A DNA stretch of 7,811 nucleotides from Chloroflexota bacterium (GTDB lineage: Bacteria > Chloroflexota > Anaerolineae > Anaerolineales > UBA11858), in assembly GCA_003513015.1 (NCBI GenBank), contig DOTA01000159.1, forward strand, positions 1 to 7,811, in the 5' to 3' direction. Made by a program: the position numbers and the translations under genes. Of the stretch, positions 1 to 6,769 are shown piece after piece. The notes under the pieces were generated by a model, which ran no database searches, had not been told where the DNA came from, and saw nothing but the letters and a program-made list of their open reading frames with translations. The number at the start of each line of letters is the position of its first letter. Position 1 is the stretch's first letter.

Positions 1-53
1 AACCAGAATCAAAAACGCCCGTGAGCATTTCACGGGCGTTTTTGATTCTGGTT
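1..53 (+). terminator. Rho-independent terminator with perfect 24-bp stem
   Basis: Bases 1-24 are an exact inverted repeat of bases 30-53, with a 5-base loop (25-29, GCATT). The core is a GC-rich 9-bp stem (CGCCCGTGA, 16-24, with 30-38). An A run (11-15) precedes it and a T run (39-43) follows it, so it fits an intrinsic terminator on either strand. It presumably ends a gene left of the window. The stem continues 10 bp beyond the A/T tracts (AACCAGAATC with GATTCTGGTT), which termination does not need. The repeat may extend past the window edge. Confidence 0.85.
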
Positions 54-293
54 ACGATCTTTCAGAAAACGGCAAATCAAATAAATCTCATCTCAAAGCA
101 AAAACGGCGGGTAAGAGTTACAAATAAAACTTCGACCACAGGAATTAAAAACCTGCTAGAATCAGATCTACAATCATATCCGTTTTTCAATCCTTGCTGG
201 TGGTAAGAAAATGCAACCCGGGTGTATGATACAAGTCCCCTTAAAATCGCAACATAATCAATATTTCTGAGCATTCAATCGGGAGGCAGCTAT
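54..293 (+). promoter_or_regulatory. Non-coding leader upstream of the antiporter gene
   Basis: These 240 AT-rich bases hold no convincing gene; short frames here lack a ribosome binding site or recognisable content. A promoter for the downstream genes should lie here, but none is clear. Candidates are an extended -10-like TGCTAGAAT (154-162) and TATGAT (225-230); neither has a -35 box at normal spacing. The only firm signal is the Shine-Dalgarno GGGAGG (281-286), 7 bases before the ATG at 294. Confidence 0.4.
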
Positions 294-2318
294 ATGATCG
301 AAGAACTGTTACACGAAGCCGTCAATCGGGCCGAATGGCAACTGATCATTCTCGCCATGATTATCATCCTCGGGCCATTGATCGCCGAACGCTTCAAACT
401 CCCCGGTATGATCGGATTGGTGCTGGGCGGCCTGGTTTTAGGGCCTTTTGGTGTTGGCGCACTGACCGAAGGCTCGCTGGATGCCCTCGGGGGTATCGGC
501 CTGCTATTTTTGATGTTCATGGCCGGCGTTGAACTGGATTTGAATCTCTTCCAGCGTTATCGTTCTGTTGCCATCGCCTTCGGGCTAATCACTTTCGCGC
601 TCCCCTTCCTTTTCAGTATAGGCGCTTCCCTGGCATTAGGTTTGAGCCTGATAGGCGCTATTTTGATGGGCTCCGTTTGGGCTTCGCACACTCTGGTGGC
701 TTACGGGGATGTGCGTCAGGCCGGGCTAGCCAGCAATAAAGCTGTGGCTGTCACCGTGGGTGCCACCGTTATCACCGATACCCTAGCGCTGATTGTGCTG
801 GCTGTAGTTTCGGCCATCGCAGGTGGCGCTGAAAGTGGCAGCGATGTCAGCCCCATGCTGATTGTAATCAAACTGGTGCTCGGCCTGGGGGTTTTGGTAG
901 GCTATTGTCTTTTCTTGCTGCCCAAAATTGGGCGCTGGTTCTTCGCCGGTCTGGGGCAAGACCGCCTGCTGCGTTTCGTTTTTATCATTGGCGCTTTATC
1001 TTCTGCGGGATTTTTATCCGCTTTGGTGGGCATCGAAGGGTTGGTGGGAGCCTTCTTCGCCGGTTTGGGACTGAACCGCCTGATCCCCAATAACGGGCAA
1101 TTGATGGAGCGCGTCGAATTTTTCAGCGCCTCGTTATTTGTACCCGCCTTTTTAATTTCAGTCGGGATGTTGATCAACCCACGCGTGCTGTTTCTACCCA
1201 AAACGATGGCGATTGCAGCAGTTTTCTTGTTGGCCCTGGCAGCCGGGAAATACCTGGCGGCCTGGTCGGCTGGGCGGCGCTACAAGTTCAGTAGTGGCGA
1301 GATTGGTTTGATGTTTTCACTGACCATCGCCCAGGCCGCCGCCACCCTAGCCAGCACCATGGTCGGGCTGAAGCTGGGTTTATTTGGCGAGCAAATTGTC
1401 AACGCCGTGCTGCTGGTGGTGCTGGTTTCACTGATTCTCACCTCGGTGGGTGTCAAAGTCTTCAGCAAACGCATCGAACCCGAAACCCTCACCCTGAAAC
1501 CTATCGGCCGCTCGGTAATCGTGCCCGTAGAAGAAAGCGCATCTCTGCAACAGCTTATCGCCACCGCCGGTAGTCTGGCTTTGGCCGATGCTGGTATCGT
1601 CACCCCCGTGGCCGTCGTGCCCGAACATCTGATTGAAAAAGTCCGCCCCAAAGCCGAAAAATTGCTCGAAAAAGCTGAGCAATTTGCCGCGGCGGCCGCC
1701 ACCGATGCCGAAGGTGTGCTGCGCATCGACGATTCCTTGCACCAAGGCATCATCCGCGAACTCAATCAACGCGAGGGCAGTTTGATCCTGATCGGCTGGG
1801 ATCATCACATGGATGCCGGGGAACTGCTCTTTGGCAGCCTGATCGATCAGATCGGATCACGCTCGCCGGTTCCCTCTGCGGCAGCAAATTTTTCAGAACA
1901 CGCTACGGAGCGGATCGTTTTAGCTCCTGGGGTCAACCTCAATAATTCCGGTTATTTCGTGGATGTCAGTGTGGCCGTGGATATTGCTGTGCGCTTGAAA
2001 AATATGCAGAGCTTACCCCTGGTAACTATTTCTCCGGAAAGCAAACTGCCCGGCGATCTCAAACTGCCCGATGGTATTGAATGGATTCAGATTGATCCCG
2101 GTCTAGATGCTATTGCAGCCCAATTGCATCCCGGCGATCTGGTGGTCGTGCCGGGTGCCAACCTGCGCCGGGCCTTTGGCTCAGATGCCCAAAAGCTGGT
2201 GGATGCCATTGCCGATATCAGCCTGATTGTGGCAGCCGGGCCTTATCGCCTCAACTTGACATCCGTGGAATTTTCGCCCGATAACAGTTCCTTTTTACCC
2301 ATGAGCATGGGTGCTTAG
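294..2318 (+). CDS. CPA2-family cation:proton antiporter with USP-like C-terminal region
   Basis: This 674-residue inner-membrane protein probably exchanges Na+ or K+ for protons. Residues 15-390 are a run of hydrophobic helices typical of the Na+/H+ exchanger family (PF00999), including GLVLGGLVLGPFG (41-53), FMAGVELDL (75-83) and the core helix GATVITDTLAL (156-166). D162 in that helix is the likely ion-binding Asp; its neighbour is Thr, not a second Asp, which in this superfamily tends to go with electroneutral exchange. Residues 405-674 are soluble and look like two degenerate universal-stress-protein halves: 405-525 (starting RSVIVPVEES, with LILIGWDHH and GSLIDQI) and 538-650 (starting ERIVLAPG, with DLVVVPGANLRRAFGS). 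The start is set by GGGAGG 7 bases upstream. The ion and the regulatory ligand cannot be read from the sequence. The next gene follows after 14 bases, suggesting co-transcription. Confidence 0.88.
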   Translation: MIEELLHEAVNRAEWQLIILAMIIILGPLIAERFKLPGMIGLVLGGLVLGPFGVGALTEGSLDALGGIGLLFLMFMAGVELDLNLFQRYRSVAIAFGLITFALPFLFSIGASLALGLSLIGAILMGSVWASHTLVAYGDVRQAGLASNKAVAVTVGATVITDTLALIVLAVVSAIAGGAESGSDVSPMLIVIKLVLGLGVLVGYCLFLLPKIGRWFFAGLGQDRLLRFVFIIGALSSAGFLSALVGIEGLVGAFFAGLGLNRLIPNNGQLMERVEFFSASLFVPAFLISVGMLINPRVLFLPKTMAIAAVFLLALAAGKYLAAWSAGRRYKFSSGEIGLMFSLTIAQAAATLASTMVGLKLGLFGEQIVNAVLLVVLVSLILTSVGVKVFSKRIEPETLTLKPIGRSVIVPVEESASLQQLIATAGSLALADAGIVTPVAVVPEHLIEKVRPKAEKLLEKAEQFAAAAATDAEGVLRIDDSLHQGIIRELNQREGSLILIGWDHHMDAGELLFGSLIDQIGSRSPVPSAAANFSEHATERIVLAPGVNLNNSGYFVDVSVAVDIAVRLKNMQSLPLVTISPESKLPGDLKLPDGIEWIQIDPGLDAIAAQLHPGDLVVVPGANLRRAFGSDAQKLVDAIADISLIVAAGPYRLNLTSVEFSPDNSSFLPMSMGA

Positions 2319-2332
2319 CCATTTCAAATATC

Positions 2333-3043
2333 ATGTTTGCCTTTCAGTACCATCCCGAAATTCTCCAGCGCTACCCCCAGATTGTCGGCGGGGTAGCGCT
2401 GGCCCGGGGGATTAAAAATACGGCCACCCCCGCGGCGCTCCAAGAAATCTACTTCGCGGAGCAACAAGCCGTGATTAAACGCCTCGGTGATACGCCGCTG
2501 AGCGAATTAGAACCGCTGGCGGCCTGGCGCTCGGCCTTCCGTGCTTTTGGAGTCAACCCTACGCAATATCGCAGCGCGGTGGAAGCCTTGCTGCGCCGCT
2601 TGACCAAAAAGGGTGATATCCCCAGCATCAACGCCGTGGTAGATCTTTGTAATCTGGTCAGTATCCGCTATCAATTGCCGGTGGCCGCATTTGATGCCCG
2701 GTATTTAAATGGCCCCATCACGGTGCAATTTGCCACGGGCCGCGAACGTTTCAAACCGCTCTTCGCGACCGAATACGAAAACCCCGAAGCCGGTGAAGTG
2801 ATCTTTGCAGATGACGCCGGGCTGGTGGTGGCGCGCCGCTGGTGCTGGCGTCAGAGCGACGAATCGGCCGCGCGCGAAGATACGATGAATGCGATTTTTA
2901 CCGTGGAGGCGCAACACCCTCAGGGTCAGGAGCACATCCGGGCCGCGTTAGCCGATCTGCTATATTTACTGGAAACATTTGTGGGCGGGGAATTCACCTC
3001 GGGCATTGCAGATTTCCAAAACCCGGGCATTCCAACCTCCTGA
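2333..3043 (+). CDS. Free-standing B3/4 domain protein
   Basis: This 236-residue soluble protein matches the pattern of the B3/4 domain (PF03483), the fold that forms the editing region of bacterial phenylalanyl-tRNA synthetase beta subunits. Supporting segments are NPTQYRSAVEALLRR (75-89), the IPSINAVVDLCNLVSIRYQLP stretch (96-116), GPITVQFATGRERF (127-140), PEAGEVIFADD (151-161) and ARRWCWRQS (167-175). No synthetase catalytic or anticodon-binding part is present, so it is a stand-alone member. Such proteins may deacylate misacylated tRNA or act on amino-acid-related small molecules; the substrate is unknown and that role is inference. The ATG at 2333 has no strong Shine-Dalgarno, so translation may depend on coupling to the antiporter gene 14 bases upstream. 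No clear terminator follows it. Confidence 0.75.
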   Translation: MFAFQYHPEILQRYPQIVGGVALARGIKNTATPAALQEIYFAEQQAVIKRLGDTPLSELEPLAAWRSAFRAFGVNPTQYRSAVEALLRRLTKKGDIPSINAVVDLCNLVSIRYQLPVAAFDARYLNGPITVQFATGRERFKPLFATEYENPEAGEVIFADDAGLVVARRWCWRQSDESAAREDTMNAIFTVEAQHPQGQEHIRAALADLLYLLETFVGGEFTSGIADFQNPGIPTS

Positions 3044-3069
3044 AAAATCGTAAAATCCTTTTTTACTTA

Positions 3070-3118
3070 TGCTACAATCAATACAAGTTTGCATTCCATC
3101 TACATGACATTTAGGAGG
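3070..3118 (+). promoter_or_regulatory. Candidate extended -10 promoter and strong RBS for the small membrane protein
   Basis: The 83-base gap after the B3/4 gene is AT-rich and contains TGCTACAAT (3070-3078), which matches an extended -10 (TGN plus TACAAT). No good -35 box sits at 17 bases. A strong Shine-Dalgarno AGGAGG (3113-3118) lies 8 bases before the ATG at 3127. The gap and the strong RBS suggest this gene can be expressed apart from the two upstream genes. Confidence 0.35.
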
Positions 3119-3126
3119 CTTCCGTT

Positions 3127-3588
3127 ATGGATGAGAAACAGGAAAAATTTGACGAAAAAGAAATGGAAAAACACGATGAGAAATCGACCGAGGAAAAGAA
3201 TTACGATGAAAAATATCGGCGCGATCCGCTGGGGGCGATTGTTTGGGCAGTAATTTTGATCTGGGTGGGAATCGTGTTGCTGGCCCAAAACCTGGGGTAT
3301 CTGGAACAACTGGGGCTGCGGCTAAAATTTGGCGAGTTGCCCTTTGTAGTGCCTTTCGTGGGCGATAGCTGGTCGCTAATTTTTCTGGGGATCGCCTTCA
3401 TTTTGCTGATCGAGGTGGTTGTGCGTTTGCTGGTGCCTGATTATCGCCGCCCCTTGATGGGCACCGTGATATTTTTGATCGTGTGCCTGGGCGTGGCCTT
3501 TGGCAGTTGGGATCTGATCTGGCCCTTGATTTTGATCGCCATCGGCGCTTCGGTTTTACTGCGAGGGTTTTTCCGTTCGAAGGAGTAA
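3127..3588 (+). CDS. Small four-helix membrane protein with charged N-terminal tail
   Basis: This 153-residue protein is not assignable to a characterised function. Residues 1-33 are hydrophilic and almost all Lys, Glu and Asp, with four DEK triplets (2-4, 9-11, 17-19, 27-29). Four hydrophobic segments follow: about 36-56 (AIVWAVILIWVGIVLLAQ), 82-102 (WSLIFLGIAFILLIEVV), 109-126 and 129-147 (WDLIWPLILIAIGASVLL). The phrases 'IVWAVILIWVGIVLLAQNLG' and 'WPLILIAIGASVLLRG' resemble small integral membrane proteins related to the LiaF/DUF5668 transmembrane domain, often found near envelope-stress or cell-surface genes. That resemblance is from memory of the motif only. The start is firm because of AGGAGG at 3113-3118. 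It is the last plus-strand gene and faces the minus-strand operon. Confidence 0.8.
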   Translation: MDEKQEKFDEKEMEKHDEKSTEEKNYDEKYRRDPLGAIVWAVILIWVGIVLLAQNLGYLEQLGLRLKFGELPFVVPFVGDSWSLIFLGIAFILLIEVVVRLLVPDYRRPLMGTVIFLIVCLGVAFGSWDLIWPLILIAIGASVLLRGFFRSKE

Positions 3589-3636
3589 AAATTAGCGCGG
3601 CAGATGGAACACTGCGAAACAAGATTTTGTTTTAAA

Positions 3637-3672
3637 CACTTGACGTCCGGTGGAGGAACCGGACGTCAAGTG
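3637..3672. terminator. Hairpin terminator between convergent genes
   Basis: A perfect 15-bp stem pairs 3637-3651 (CACTTGACGTCCGGT) with 3658-3672, closing a 6-base loop (GGAGGA). It lies between the plus-strand membrane gene (stop at 3588) and the minus-strand GNAT gene (stop at 3763). On the minus strand the stem is followed by TTTAAAACAAAA, a moderate T tract; on the plus strand by CGTTTGGGG, which is weaker. It most likely ends the minus-strand operon and may also stop plus-strand transcripts. The rest of this 174-base gap holds nothing recognisable. Confidence 0.8.
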
Positions 3673-3762
3673 CGTTTGGGGTGGTGCAAATAAAAAATAG
3701 AAACTTTTGCCTGGGAAAACTCTCAACTTCTGCTTAACTTACGCTTATTTGTGAAGGAAGGT

Positions 3763-4269
3763 TCAATTTGAGCCAGGGGAATTTTCAAGGCTGGCAACCA
3801 TTACCCAATCTTTGGGGTTTTTCTGAACCGGTTCAAAACCATGCTGTTGATACAAATTCAGGGCTAGATTCTCAATCTCAACGCTCAGGCTAACCTGTTC
3901 AATGCCGTGGGAGGCGGCCAGATTCAGGATGCTCCTGATCAGTTGATGACCGATCCCCTGGCCGCGAAAATCCGCCCGCACTGCAATGCCCAATTCCGGA
4001 ATTTGGGGTGAGACGTAACCATAAGAGTGCTGCTCCGGCCCCCAAAACCGAAACCAGGCTGCGCCCACCGCTTCACCTGCTTCCGTGACAGCGATCACCG
4101 CGGCATCGTCATCGCGCCCCCAATCCGCCAGCAGATACACCAAATCCGGCCGCTCCAGCCCAACTTCCAAATCGGGGCGTGCCTGACCGGGCCGCCAATA
4201 GGCCGCTTCAAAGAGCATTTCCCGCAAAAAGGGCAGATCATCCAGCGTGCCGGGGCGAATTGCTACCAT
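3763..4269 (-). CDS. GNAT-family N-acetyltransferase
   Basis: This 168-residue cytoplasmic protein would transfer an acetyl group from acetyl-CoA to an unidentified amine. Motif A, which binds the acetyl-CoA pyrophosphate, is seen as LGIAVRADFRGQGIGHQLI (93-111) with the R/Q-x-x-G-x-G signature at 102-107. Motif B is NLALNLYQQHGFEPV (134-148). The N-terminal IRPGTLDDLPFLREML (4-19) is a typical GNAT opening. I chose the ATG at 4269 because the longer frame (to 4347) runs into the upstream gene and adds residues with no family character. Only 13 bases separate it from the mutarotase-like gene, and there is no good Shine-Dalgarno, so it is probably translated by coupling as the last gene of the operon. 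The substrate is unknown and need not relate to the nickel ATPases. Confidence 0.85.
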   Translation of the reverse strand: MVAIRPGTLDDLPFLREMLFEAAYWRPGQARPDLEVGLERPDLVYLLADWGRDDDAAVIAVTEAGEAVGAAWFRFWGPEQHSYGYVSPQIPELGIAVRADFRGQGIGHQLIRSILNLAASHGIEQVSLSVEIENLALNLYQQHGFEPVQKNPKDWVMVASLENSPGSN

Positions 4270-4282
4270 CGTTTGGGGTGTT

Positions 4283-5143
4283 TTAGAAAAACTCGTAGAC
4301 CCGTTCCCAGTTTTGTTTGGCCCCCGGTTCGAGGTCAATCCATACAAAAAATTCAGGGCTGATCACATGGTACATGCCCCACAGGGCAAATTTGTATAAA
4401 GCGAATTGCTCTTGGAGGCGTACCCCGTGCCCGGAGGGTTGGTGGATCAAACTCCACTGCACATTTTGTAGGCTCGCACAATCAGGCTGCTGGGCGTAAA
4501 TGTGAGGCTTTGGCGTCTCCGTCAGCCGCAAAAGGCTGTTTTTAGCCGTGAGCGGCCCATCCATGATGGCGAGTTGCAATGAAAAAGAAACCTGCAAAGT
4601 GTAATCTGGGCCGATGGTATGTCGATCAAATTGAAGAAAATTATGGTTGTAAGCCTCAGTGCAGATGGTTTTCTCGCCCAGATTTTCGAGGGCATAGCCA
4701 ATTTTCAGGCGGGTTTCGCTTAAGGAATAGGTCTTTTCCAAATCCCAGCCCCAACCACCCTCATTTTTAGCGACCTGCCGGAAAGTGACCGCGTCATTTC
4801 GGTTCTGTTCAACCCCAATTTGGGCAGGCTGGATTGGGTAATCGGAGAAAAAATCGTAAGGCTCGCGACTCGTTTTCTGCAAGAAACCTACCCCAATTTT
4901 AGGGAACCACTCACCAGGGCCAATCTCAGCGTATCCAATGGGTGTGGTGATGCCAAATTCATCGCTCAGGCCAATTCCCTCTGTGCCGCGATTCGATTCG
5001 CTGGCCTCTTGTGAGAGATAAGTGTGGCAGCCATCCAAGGTGATTTGCTGGCAAATCCCGCTCCAATCAAAGCGAGAGCGCCGGTAATTGCTGCCCGGCT
5101 CCTGAATTTGAACGACTAACCGTTGATTGTGAAGTGTGATCAA
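4283..5143 (-). CDS. Galactose-mutarotase-like (aldose 1-epimerase fold) protein
   Basis: This 286-residue protein looks like the beta-sandwich aldose 1-epimerase superfamily (PF01263 type). Indicative segments are SRFDWSGICQQITLDG (23-38), DEFGITTPIGYAEIGPGEWF (61-80), the WDLEKTYSLSE stretch (133-143), LKIGYALENLGE (146-157), TEAYNHNFLQFD (162-173) and the C-terminal SPEFFVWIDLEPG (262-274). H167 in the YNHNF motif, and E264 or E272, are candidates for the catalytic His and Glu; which pair applies cannot be settled by eye. The real substrate is unknown, and many family members have no proven sugar. The gene starts with TTG at 5143, overlapping the stop of the upstream ATPase by four bases (TTGA), and has no independent Shine-Dalgarno; no Met occurs before residue 194. 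This implies tight translational coupling to the nickel ATPase gene. Confidence 0.75.
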   Translation of the reverse strand: MITLHNQRLVVQIQEPGSNYRRSRFDWSGICQQITLDGCHTYLSQEASESNRGTEGIGLSDEFGITTPIGYAEIGPGEWFPKIGVGFLQKTSREPYDFFSDYPIQPAQIGVEQNRNDAVTFRQVAKNEGGWGWDLEKTYSLSETRLKIGYALENLGEKTICTEAYNHNFLQFDRHTIGPDYTLQVSFSLQLAIMDGPLTAKNSLLRLTETPKPHIYAQQPDCASLQNVQWSLIHQPSGHGVRLQEQFALYKFALWGMYHVISPEFFVWIDLEPGAKQNWERVYEFF

Positions 5144-5928
5144 CCTAAAATTTGCTCCATCATCGCCGCCACCGCCTGATACACTGGCGACTCATCGCCT
5201 AATTCCACCAACGGGCGGCCGCTGAACTCAAACTCCATTAAATCGTTGTTGGCAGGCACCGCACCCAAAAAATTTACACCCATTGAGTCGATTTTCTCCA
5301 TCAGTGGCGCGGGGATTTCGCCCATCACGCGGTTCAGTATGAGGTGCGTTTGTTCCACATTGATATCCAAATCGGGGATCATCTTGGCAATGCGCTCGGT
5401 GGCTACAATCCCACGTTGGGTGGGGTCGCTGACCATCAGCATGTGGGCTACATCGCGCGTGGTGCGGCGGCTGAGATGCTCCATCCCGGCCTCGTTGTCG
5501 ATCACCACCCAGCGGTAGCTGCGGCTGATCGAATCAACTACCTCCCGCAAATTGTGATTGACCGCACAATAGCATCCGGCTCCTTCCGGGCGGCCCATGG
5601 CGATTAAGTCAAAATGATCGCCCTCTTCAATCGAGGTACGCACTTCGTAATCCAGATACTCTAGTTTACTGGCCCCGCCCGGCATCGTGCCCATCGCTGC
5701 GCCACCCTGCAAAAGCGATTTCTGAACTTCAGCTAGCATTCCCTCCCGGATATCACCCACGGTCCAATCCAAATCCAGGCCCAGTACCATGTTTAAGTTA
5801 CTGCTGGGGTCGGCGTCAATCGCTAAAATCGCCCCCGGCTGCTTTTGCACCAGGTATTTAATCACCATCCCGGCGATGGTGGTTTTGCCCACCCCGCCCT
5901 TGCCTGCCAATGCTATTGTTGTTGCCAT
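5140..5928 (-). CDS. CooC/AcsF-type nickel-insertion ATPase, second paralogue
   Basis: This 262-residue cytoplasmic MinD/NifH-like P-loop ATPase resembles the maturation factors of CO dehydrogenase (CooC) and acetyl-CoA synthase (AcsF). It has the deviant Walker A GKGGVGKT (9-16, signature Lys10 and Lys15), AIDADPSSN (36-44), and a Cys-X-Cys pair C119-Y-C121 within GRPEGAGCYCAVNHN (112-126). Walker B/switch II follows as VVIDNEAGMEHLSRR (141-155). In characterised CooC proteins the CXC pair of a dimer binds Ni(II). The segment around the CYC motif differs clearly from the upstream paralogue, so the two may serve different targets (CODH C-cluster versus ACS A-cluster); which is which is inference. 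The ATG at 5928 is chosen because GGAG sits 5 bases before it; a GTG two codons earlier directly abuts that GGAG. Its 3' end overlaps the next gene by 4 bases. Confidence 0.88.
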   Translation of the reverse strand: MATTIALAGKGGVGKTTIAGMVIKYLVQKQPGAILAIDADPSSNLNMVLGLDLDWTVGDIREGMLAEVQKSLLQGGAAMGTMPGGASKLEYLDYEVRTSIEEGDHFDLIAMGRPEGAGCYCAVNHNLREVVDSISRSYRWVVIDNEAGMEHLSRRTTRDVAHMLMVSDPTQRGIVATERIAKMIPDLDINVEQTHLILNRVMGEIPAPLMEKIDSMGVNFLGAVPANNDLMEFEFSGRPLVELGDESPVYQAVAAMMEQILG

Positions 5929-5940
5929 ATACACTCCGTG

Positions 5941-5993
5941 TGTTAGTCGTTAGGTGTTGCGCGTTAGGATACCTAACCCCTACATCCTAACGC
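5941..5993. repeat. Heptamer-periodic inverted repeat between the two ATPase genes
   Basis: Read on the plus strand in steps of seven from 5941, the sequence is TGTTAGT, CGTTAGG, TGTTGCG, CGTTAGG, then ATACCTA, ACCCCTA, CATCCTA. The first arm repeats N-GTTAG-N and the second its reverse complement, both in the same 7-base phase. Within it, GCGTTAGGAT (5961-5970) pairs perfectly with 5984-5993, giving a 10-bp stem with a 13-base loop. The TAG stop of the cooC gene (5987-5989) lies inside the last heptamer. There is no T tract on either strand, so this is not a standard terminator. Confidence 0.75.
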
Positions 5994-6757
5994 TCTACCA
6001 ATTTCTCTGCCATTTTTGCCGCGGCGATTTTCAACGCCGGGACATGATCGTAAACCGGGATGCCTAGCCGATCAGCCTCTTGGACACCTAAATCCGCGGG
6101 CAGGAAGCCCAAAACCGGAATTCCGGGTGATTCCGCTGCCACAAAATTTGATTCATCTTCATTTCTGATCTTGTTCCCCACCAGCCACAGGCGATCCAAC
6201 CCAATATCATTCGCCAGCTTTTTGATCTGCCGCGCCGTCCCCAGGGAGCGCCGCGTGGGCTCAACCACGATCAGCATAGCATCCACAAAATCGACGGTGG
6301 CGCGCCCCAGGTGCTCCACTCCCGCGTACATATCCAGGATGAGCACATCATCATCACGAAAGATCAAATGGGTGAAGAGGGTGTTGAGCATGGCACCCTC
6401 TGGGCAGATACAGCCTGAGCCACCCAAATCGACCGAACCGCTCTCCAGCAGGCGCACCCCGCGGTGCAGCACGCTAAAGCGCTCGGGGATGTCATCCACG
6501 CGCGGGTTGATGGTAAAAAATCCGCCGATGGAGCCGGGTTTGGCACCCGTGCGCTCCTCGATCAGCGCGTCCATCTCGGCGATGGGTTTGAGCTGCGCCC
6601 GCAACTCATCGGGGAAACCCAAAGCGCCTGCCAAACAAGGGGATGGGTCGGCATCTACCGCCAATACCTCGCGCCCGACATCGGCGTAGGCCTGAGCCAA
6701 CAACGCTGAGAGCGTGGTCTTGCCAACGCCACCTTTACCGCTAATTGCTAGTTTCAT
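5987..6757 (-). CDS. cooC: CooC-type nickel-insertion ATPase (CO dehydrogenase maturation factor)
   Basis: This 256-residue cytoplasmic protein fits CooC, the dimeric MinD-family ATPase that delivers nickel to the C-cluster of CO dehydrogenase. It shows MKLAISGKGGVGKTT (1-15) with the deviant Walker A, AVDADPSPCLAGALG (33-47), the nickel-binding pair C116-I-C118 in GGSGCICPEGAMLNTLF (112-128), and Walker B/switch II as VLILDMYAGVEHLGRAT (138-154). VEPTRRSLGTARQIKKLA (165-182) and VGNKIRNE (193-200) match the usual C-terminal half. Its length is normal for the family. The start at 6757 is supported by GGAGGA (6764-6769) 6 bases upstream; an upstream in-frame Met at 6781 lies before that RBS and inside a hairpin. 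It is 39 bases downstream of the DUF3786 gene and 58 bases upstream of a second paralogue, consistent with one operon. Confidence 0.9.
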   Translation of the reverse strand: MKLAISGKGGVGKTTLSALLAQAYADVGREVLAVDADPSPCLAGALGFPDELRAQLKPIAEMDALIEERTGAKPGSIGGFFTINPRVDDIPERFSVLHRGVRLLESGSVDLGGSGCICPEGAMLNTLFTHLIFRDDDVLILDMYAGVEHLGRATVDFVDAMLIVVEPTRRSLGTARQIKKLANDIGLDRLWLVGNKIRNEDESNFVAAESPGIPVLGFLPADLGVQEADRLGIPVYDHVPALKIAAAKMAEKLVER

Positions 6758-6769
6758 AATAAATCCTCC

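Noticed and set aside
54..293. Small genes at 21-206 (plus) or 77-274 (minus)
   Set aside because: Both frames overlap non-coding sequence or the terminator and lack a Shine-Dalgarno and any protein-like character.
1280..1808. Two minus-strand open frames (161 and 126 codons) opposite the antiporter
   Set aside because: Both are shadows of the antiporter coding frame, with low-complexity composition and no RBS.
3041..3068. Terminator after the B3/4 gene (A-rich then T-rich stretch)
   Set aside because: Only a weak A/T pairing is possible, with no GC stem, so it does not meet terminator criteria.
5941..5993. CRISPR array or tRNA in the heptamer region
   Set aside because: The unit is only 7 bases with no unique spacers, and no cloverleaf can be drawn.
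6060..6689. Plus-strand 209-codon open frame opposite cooC
   Set aside because: It is antisense to a clear P-loop ATPase, rich in Ser, Pro and Arg as expected for a shadow frame, and has no domain or RBS.
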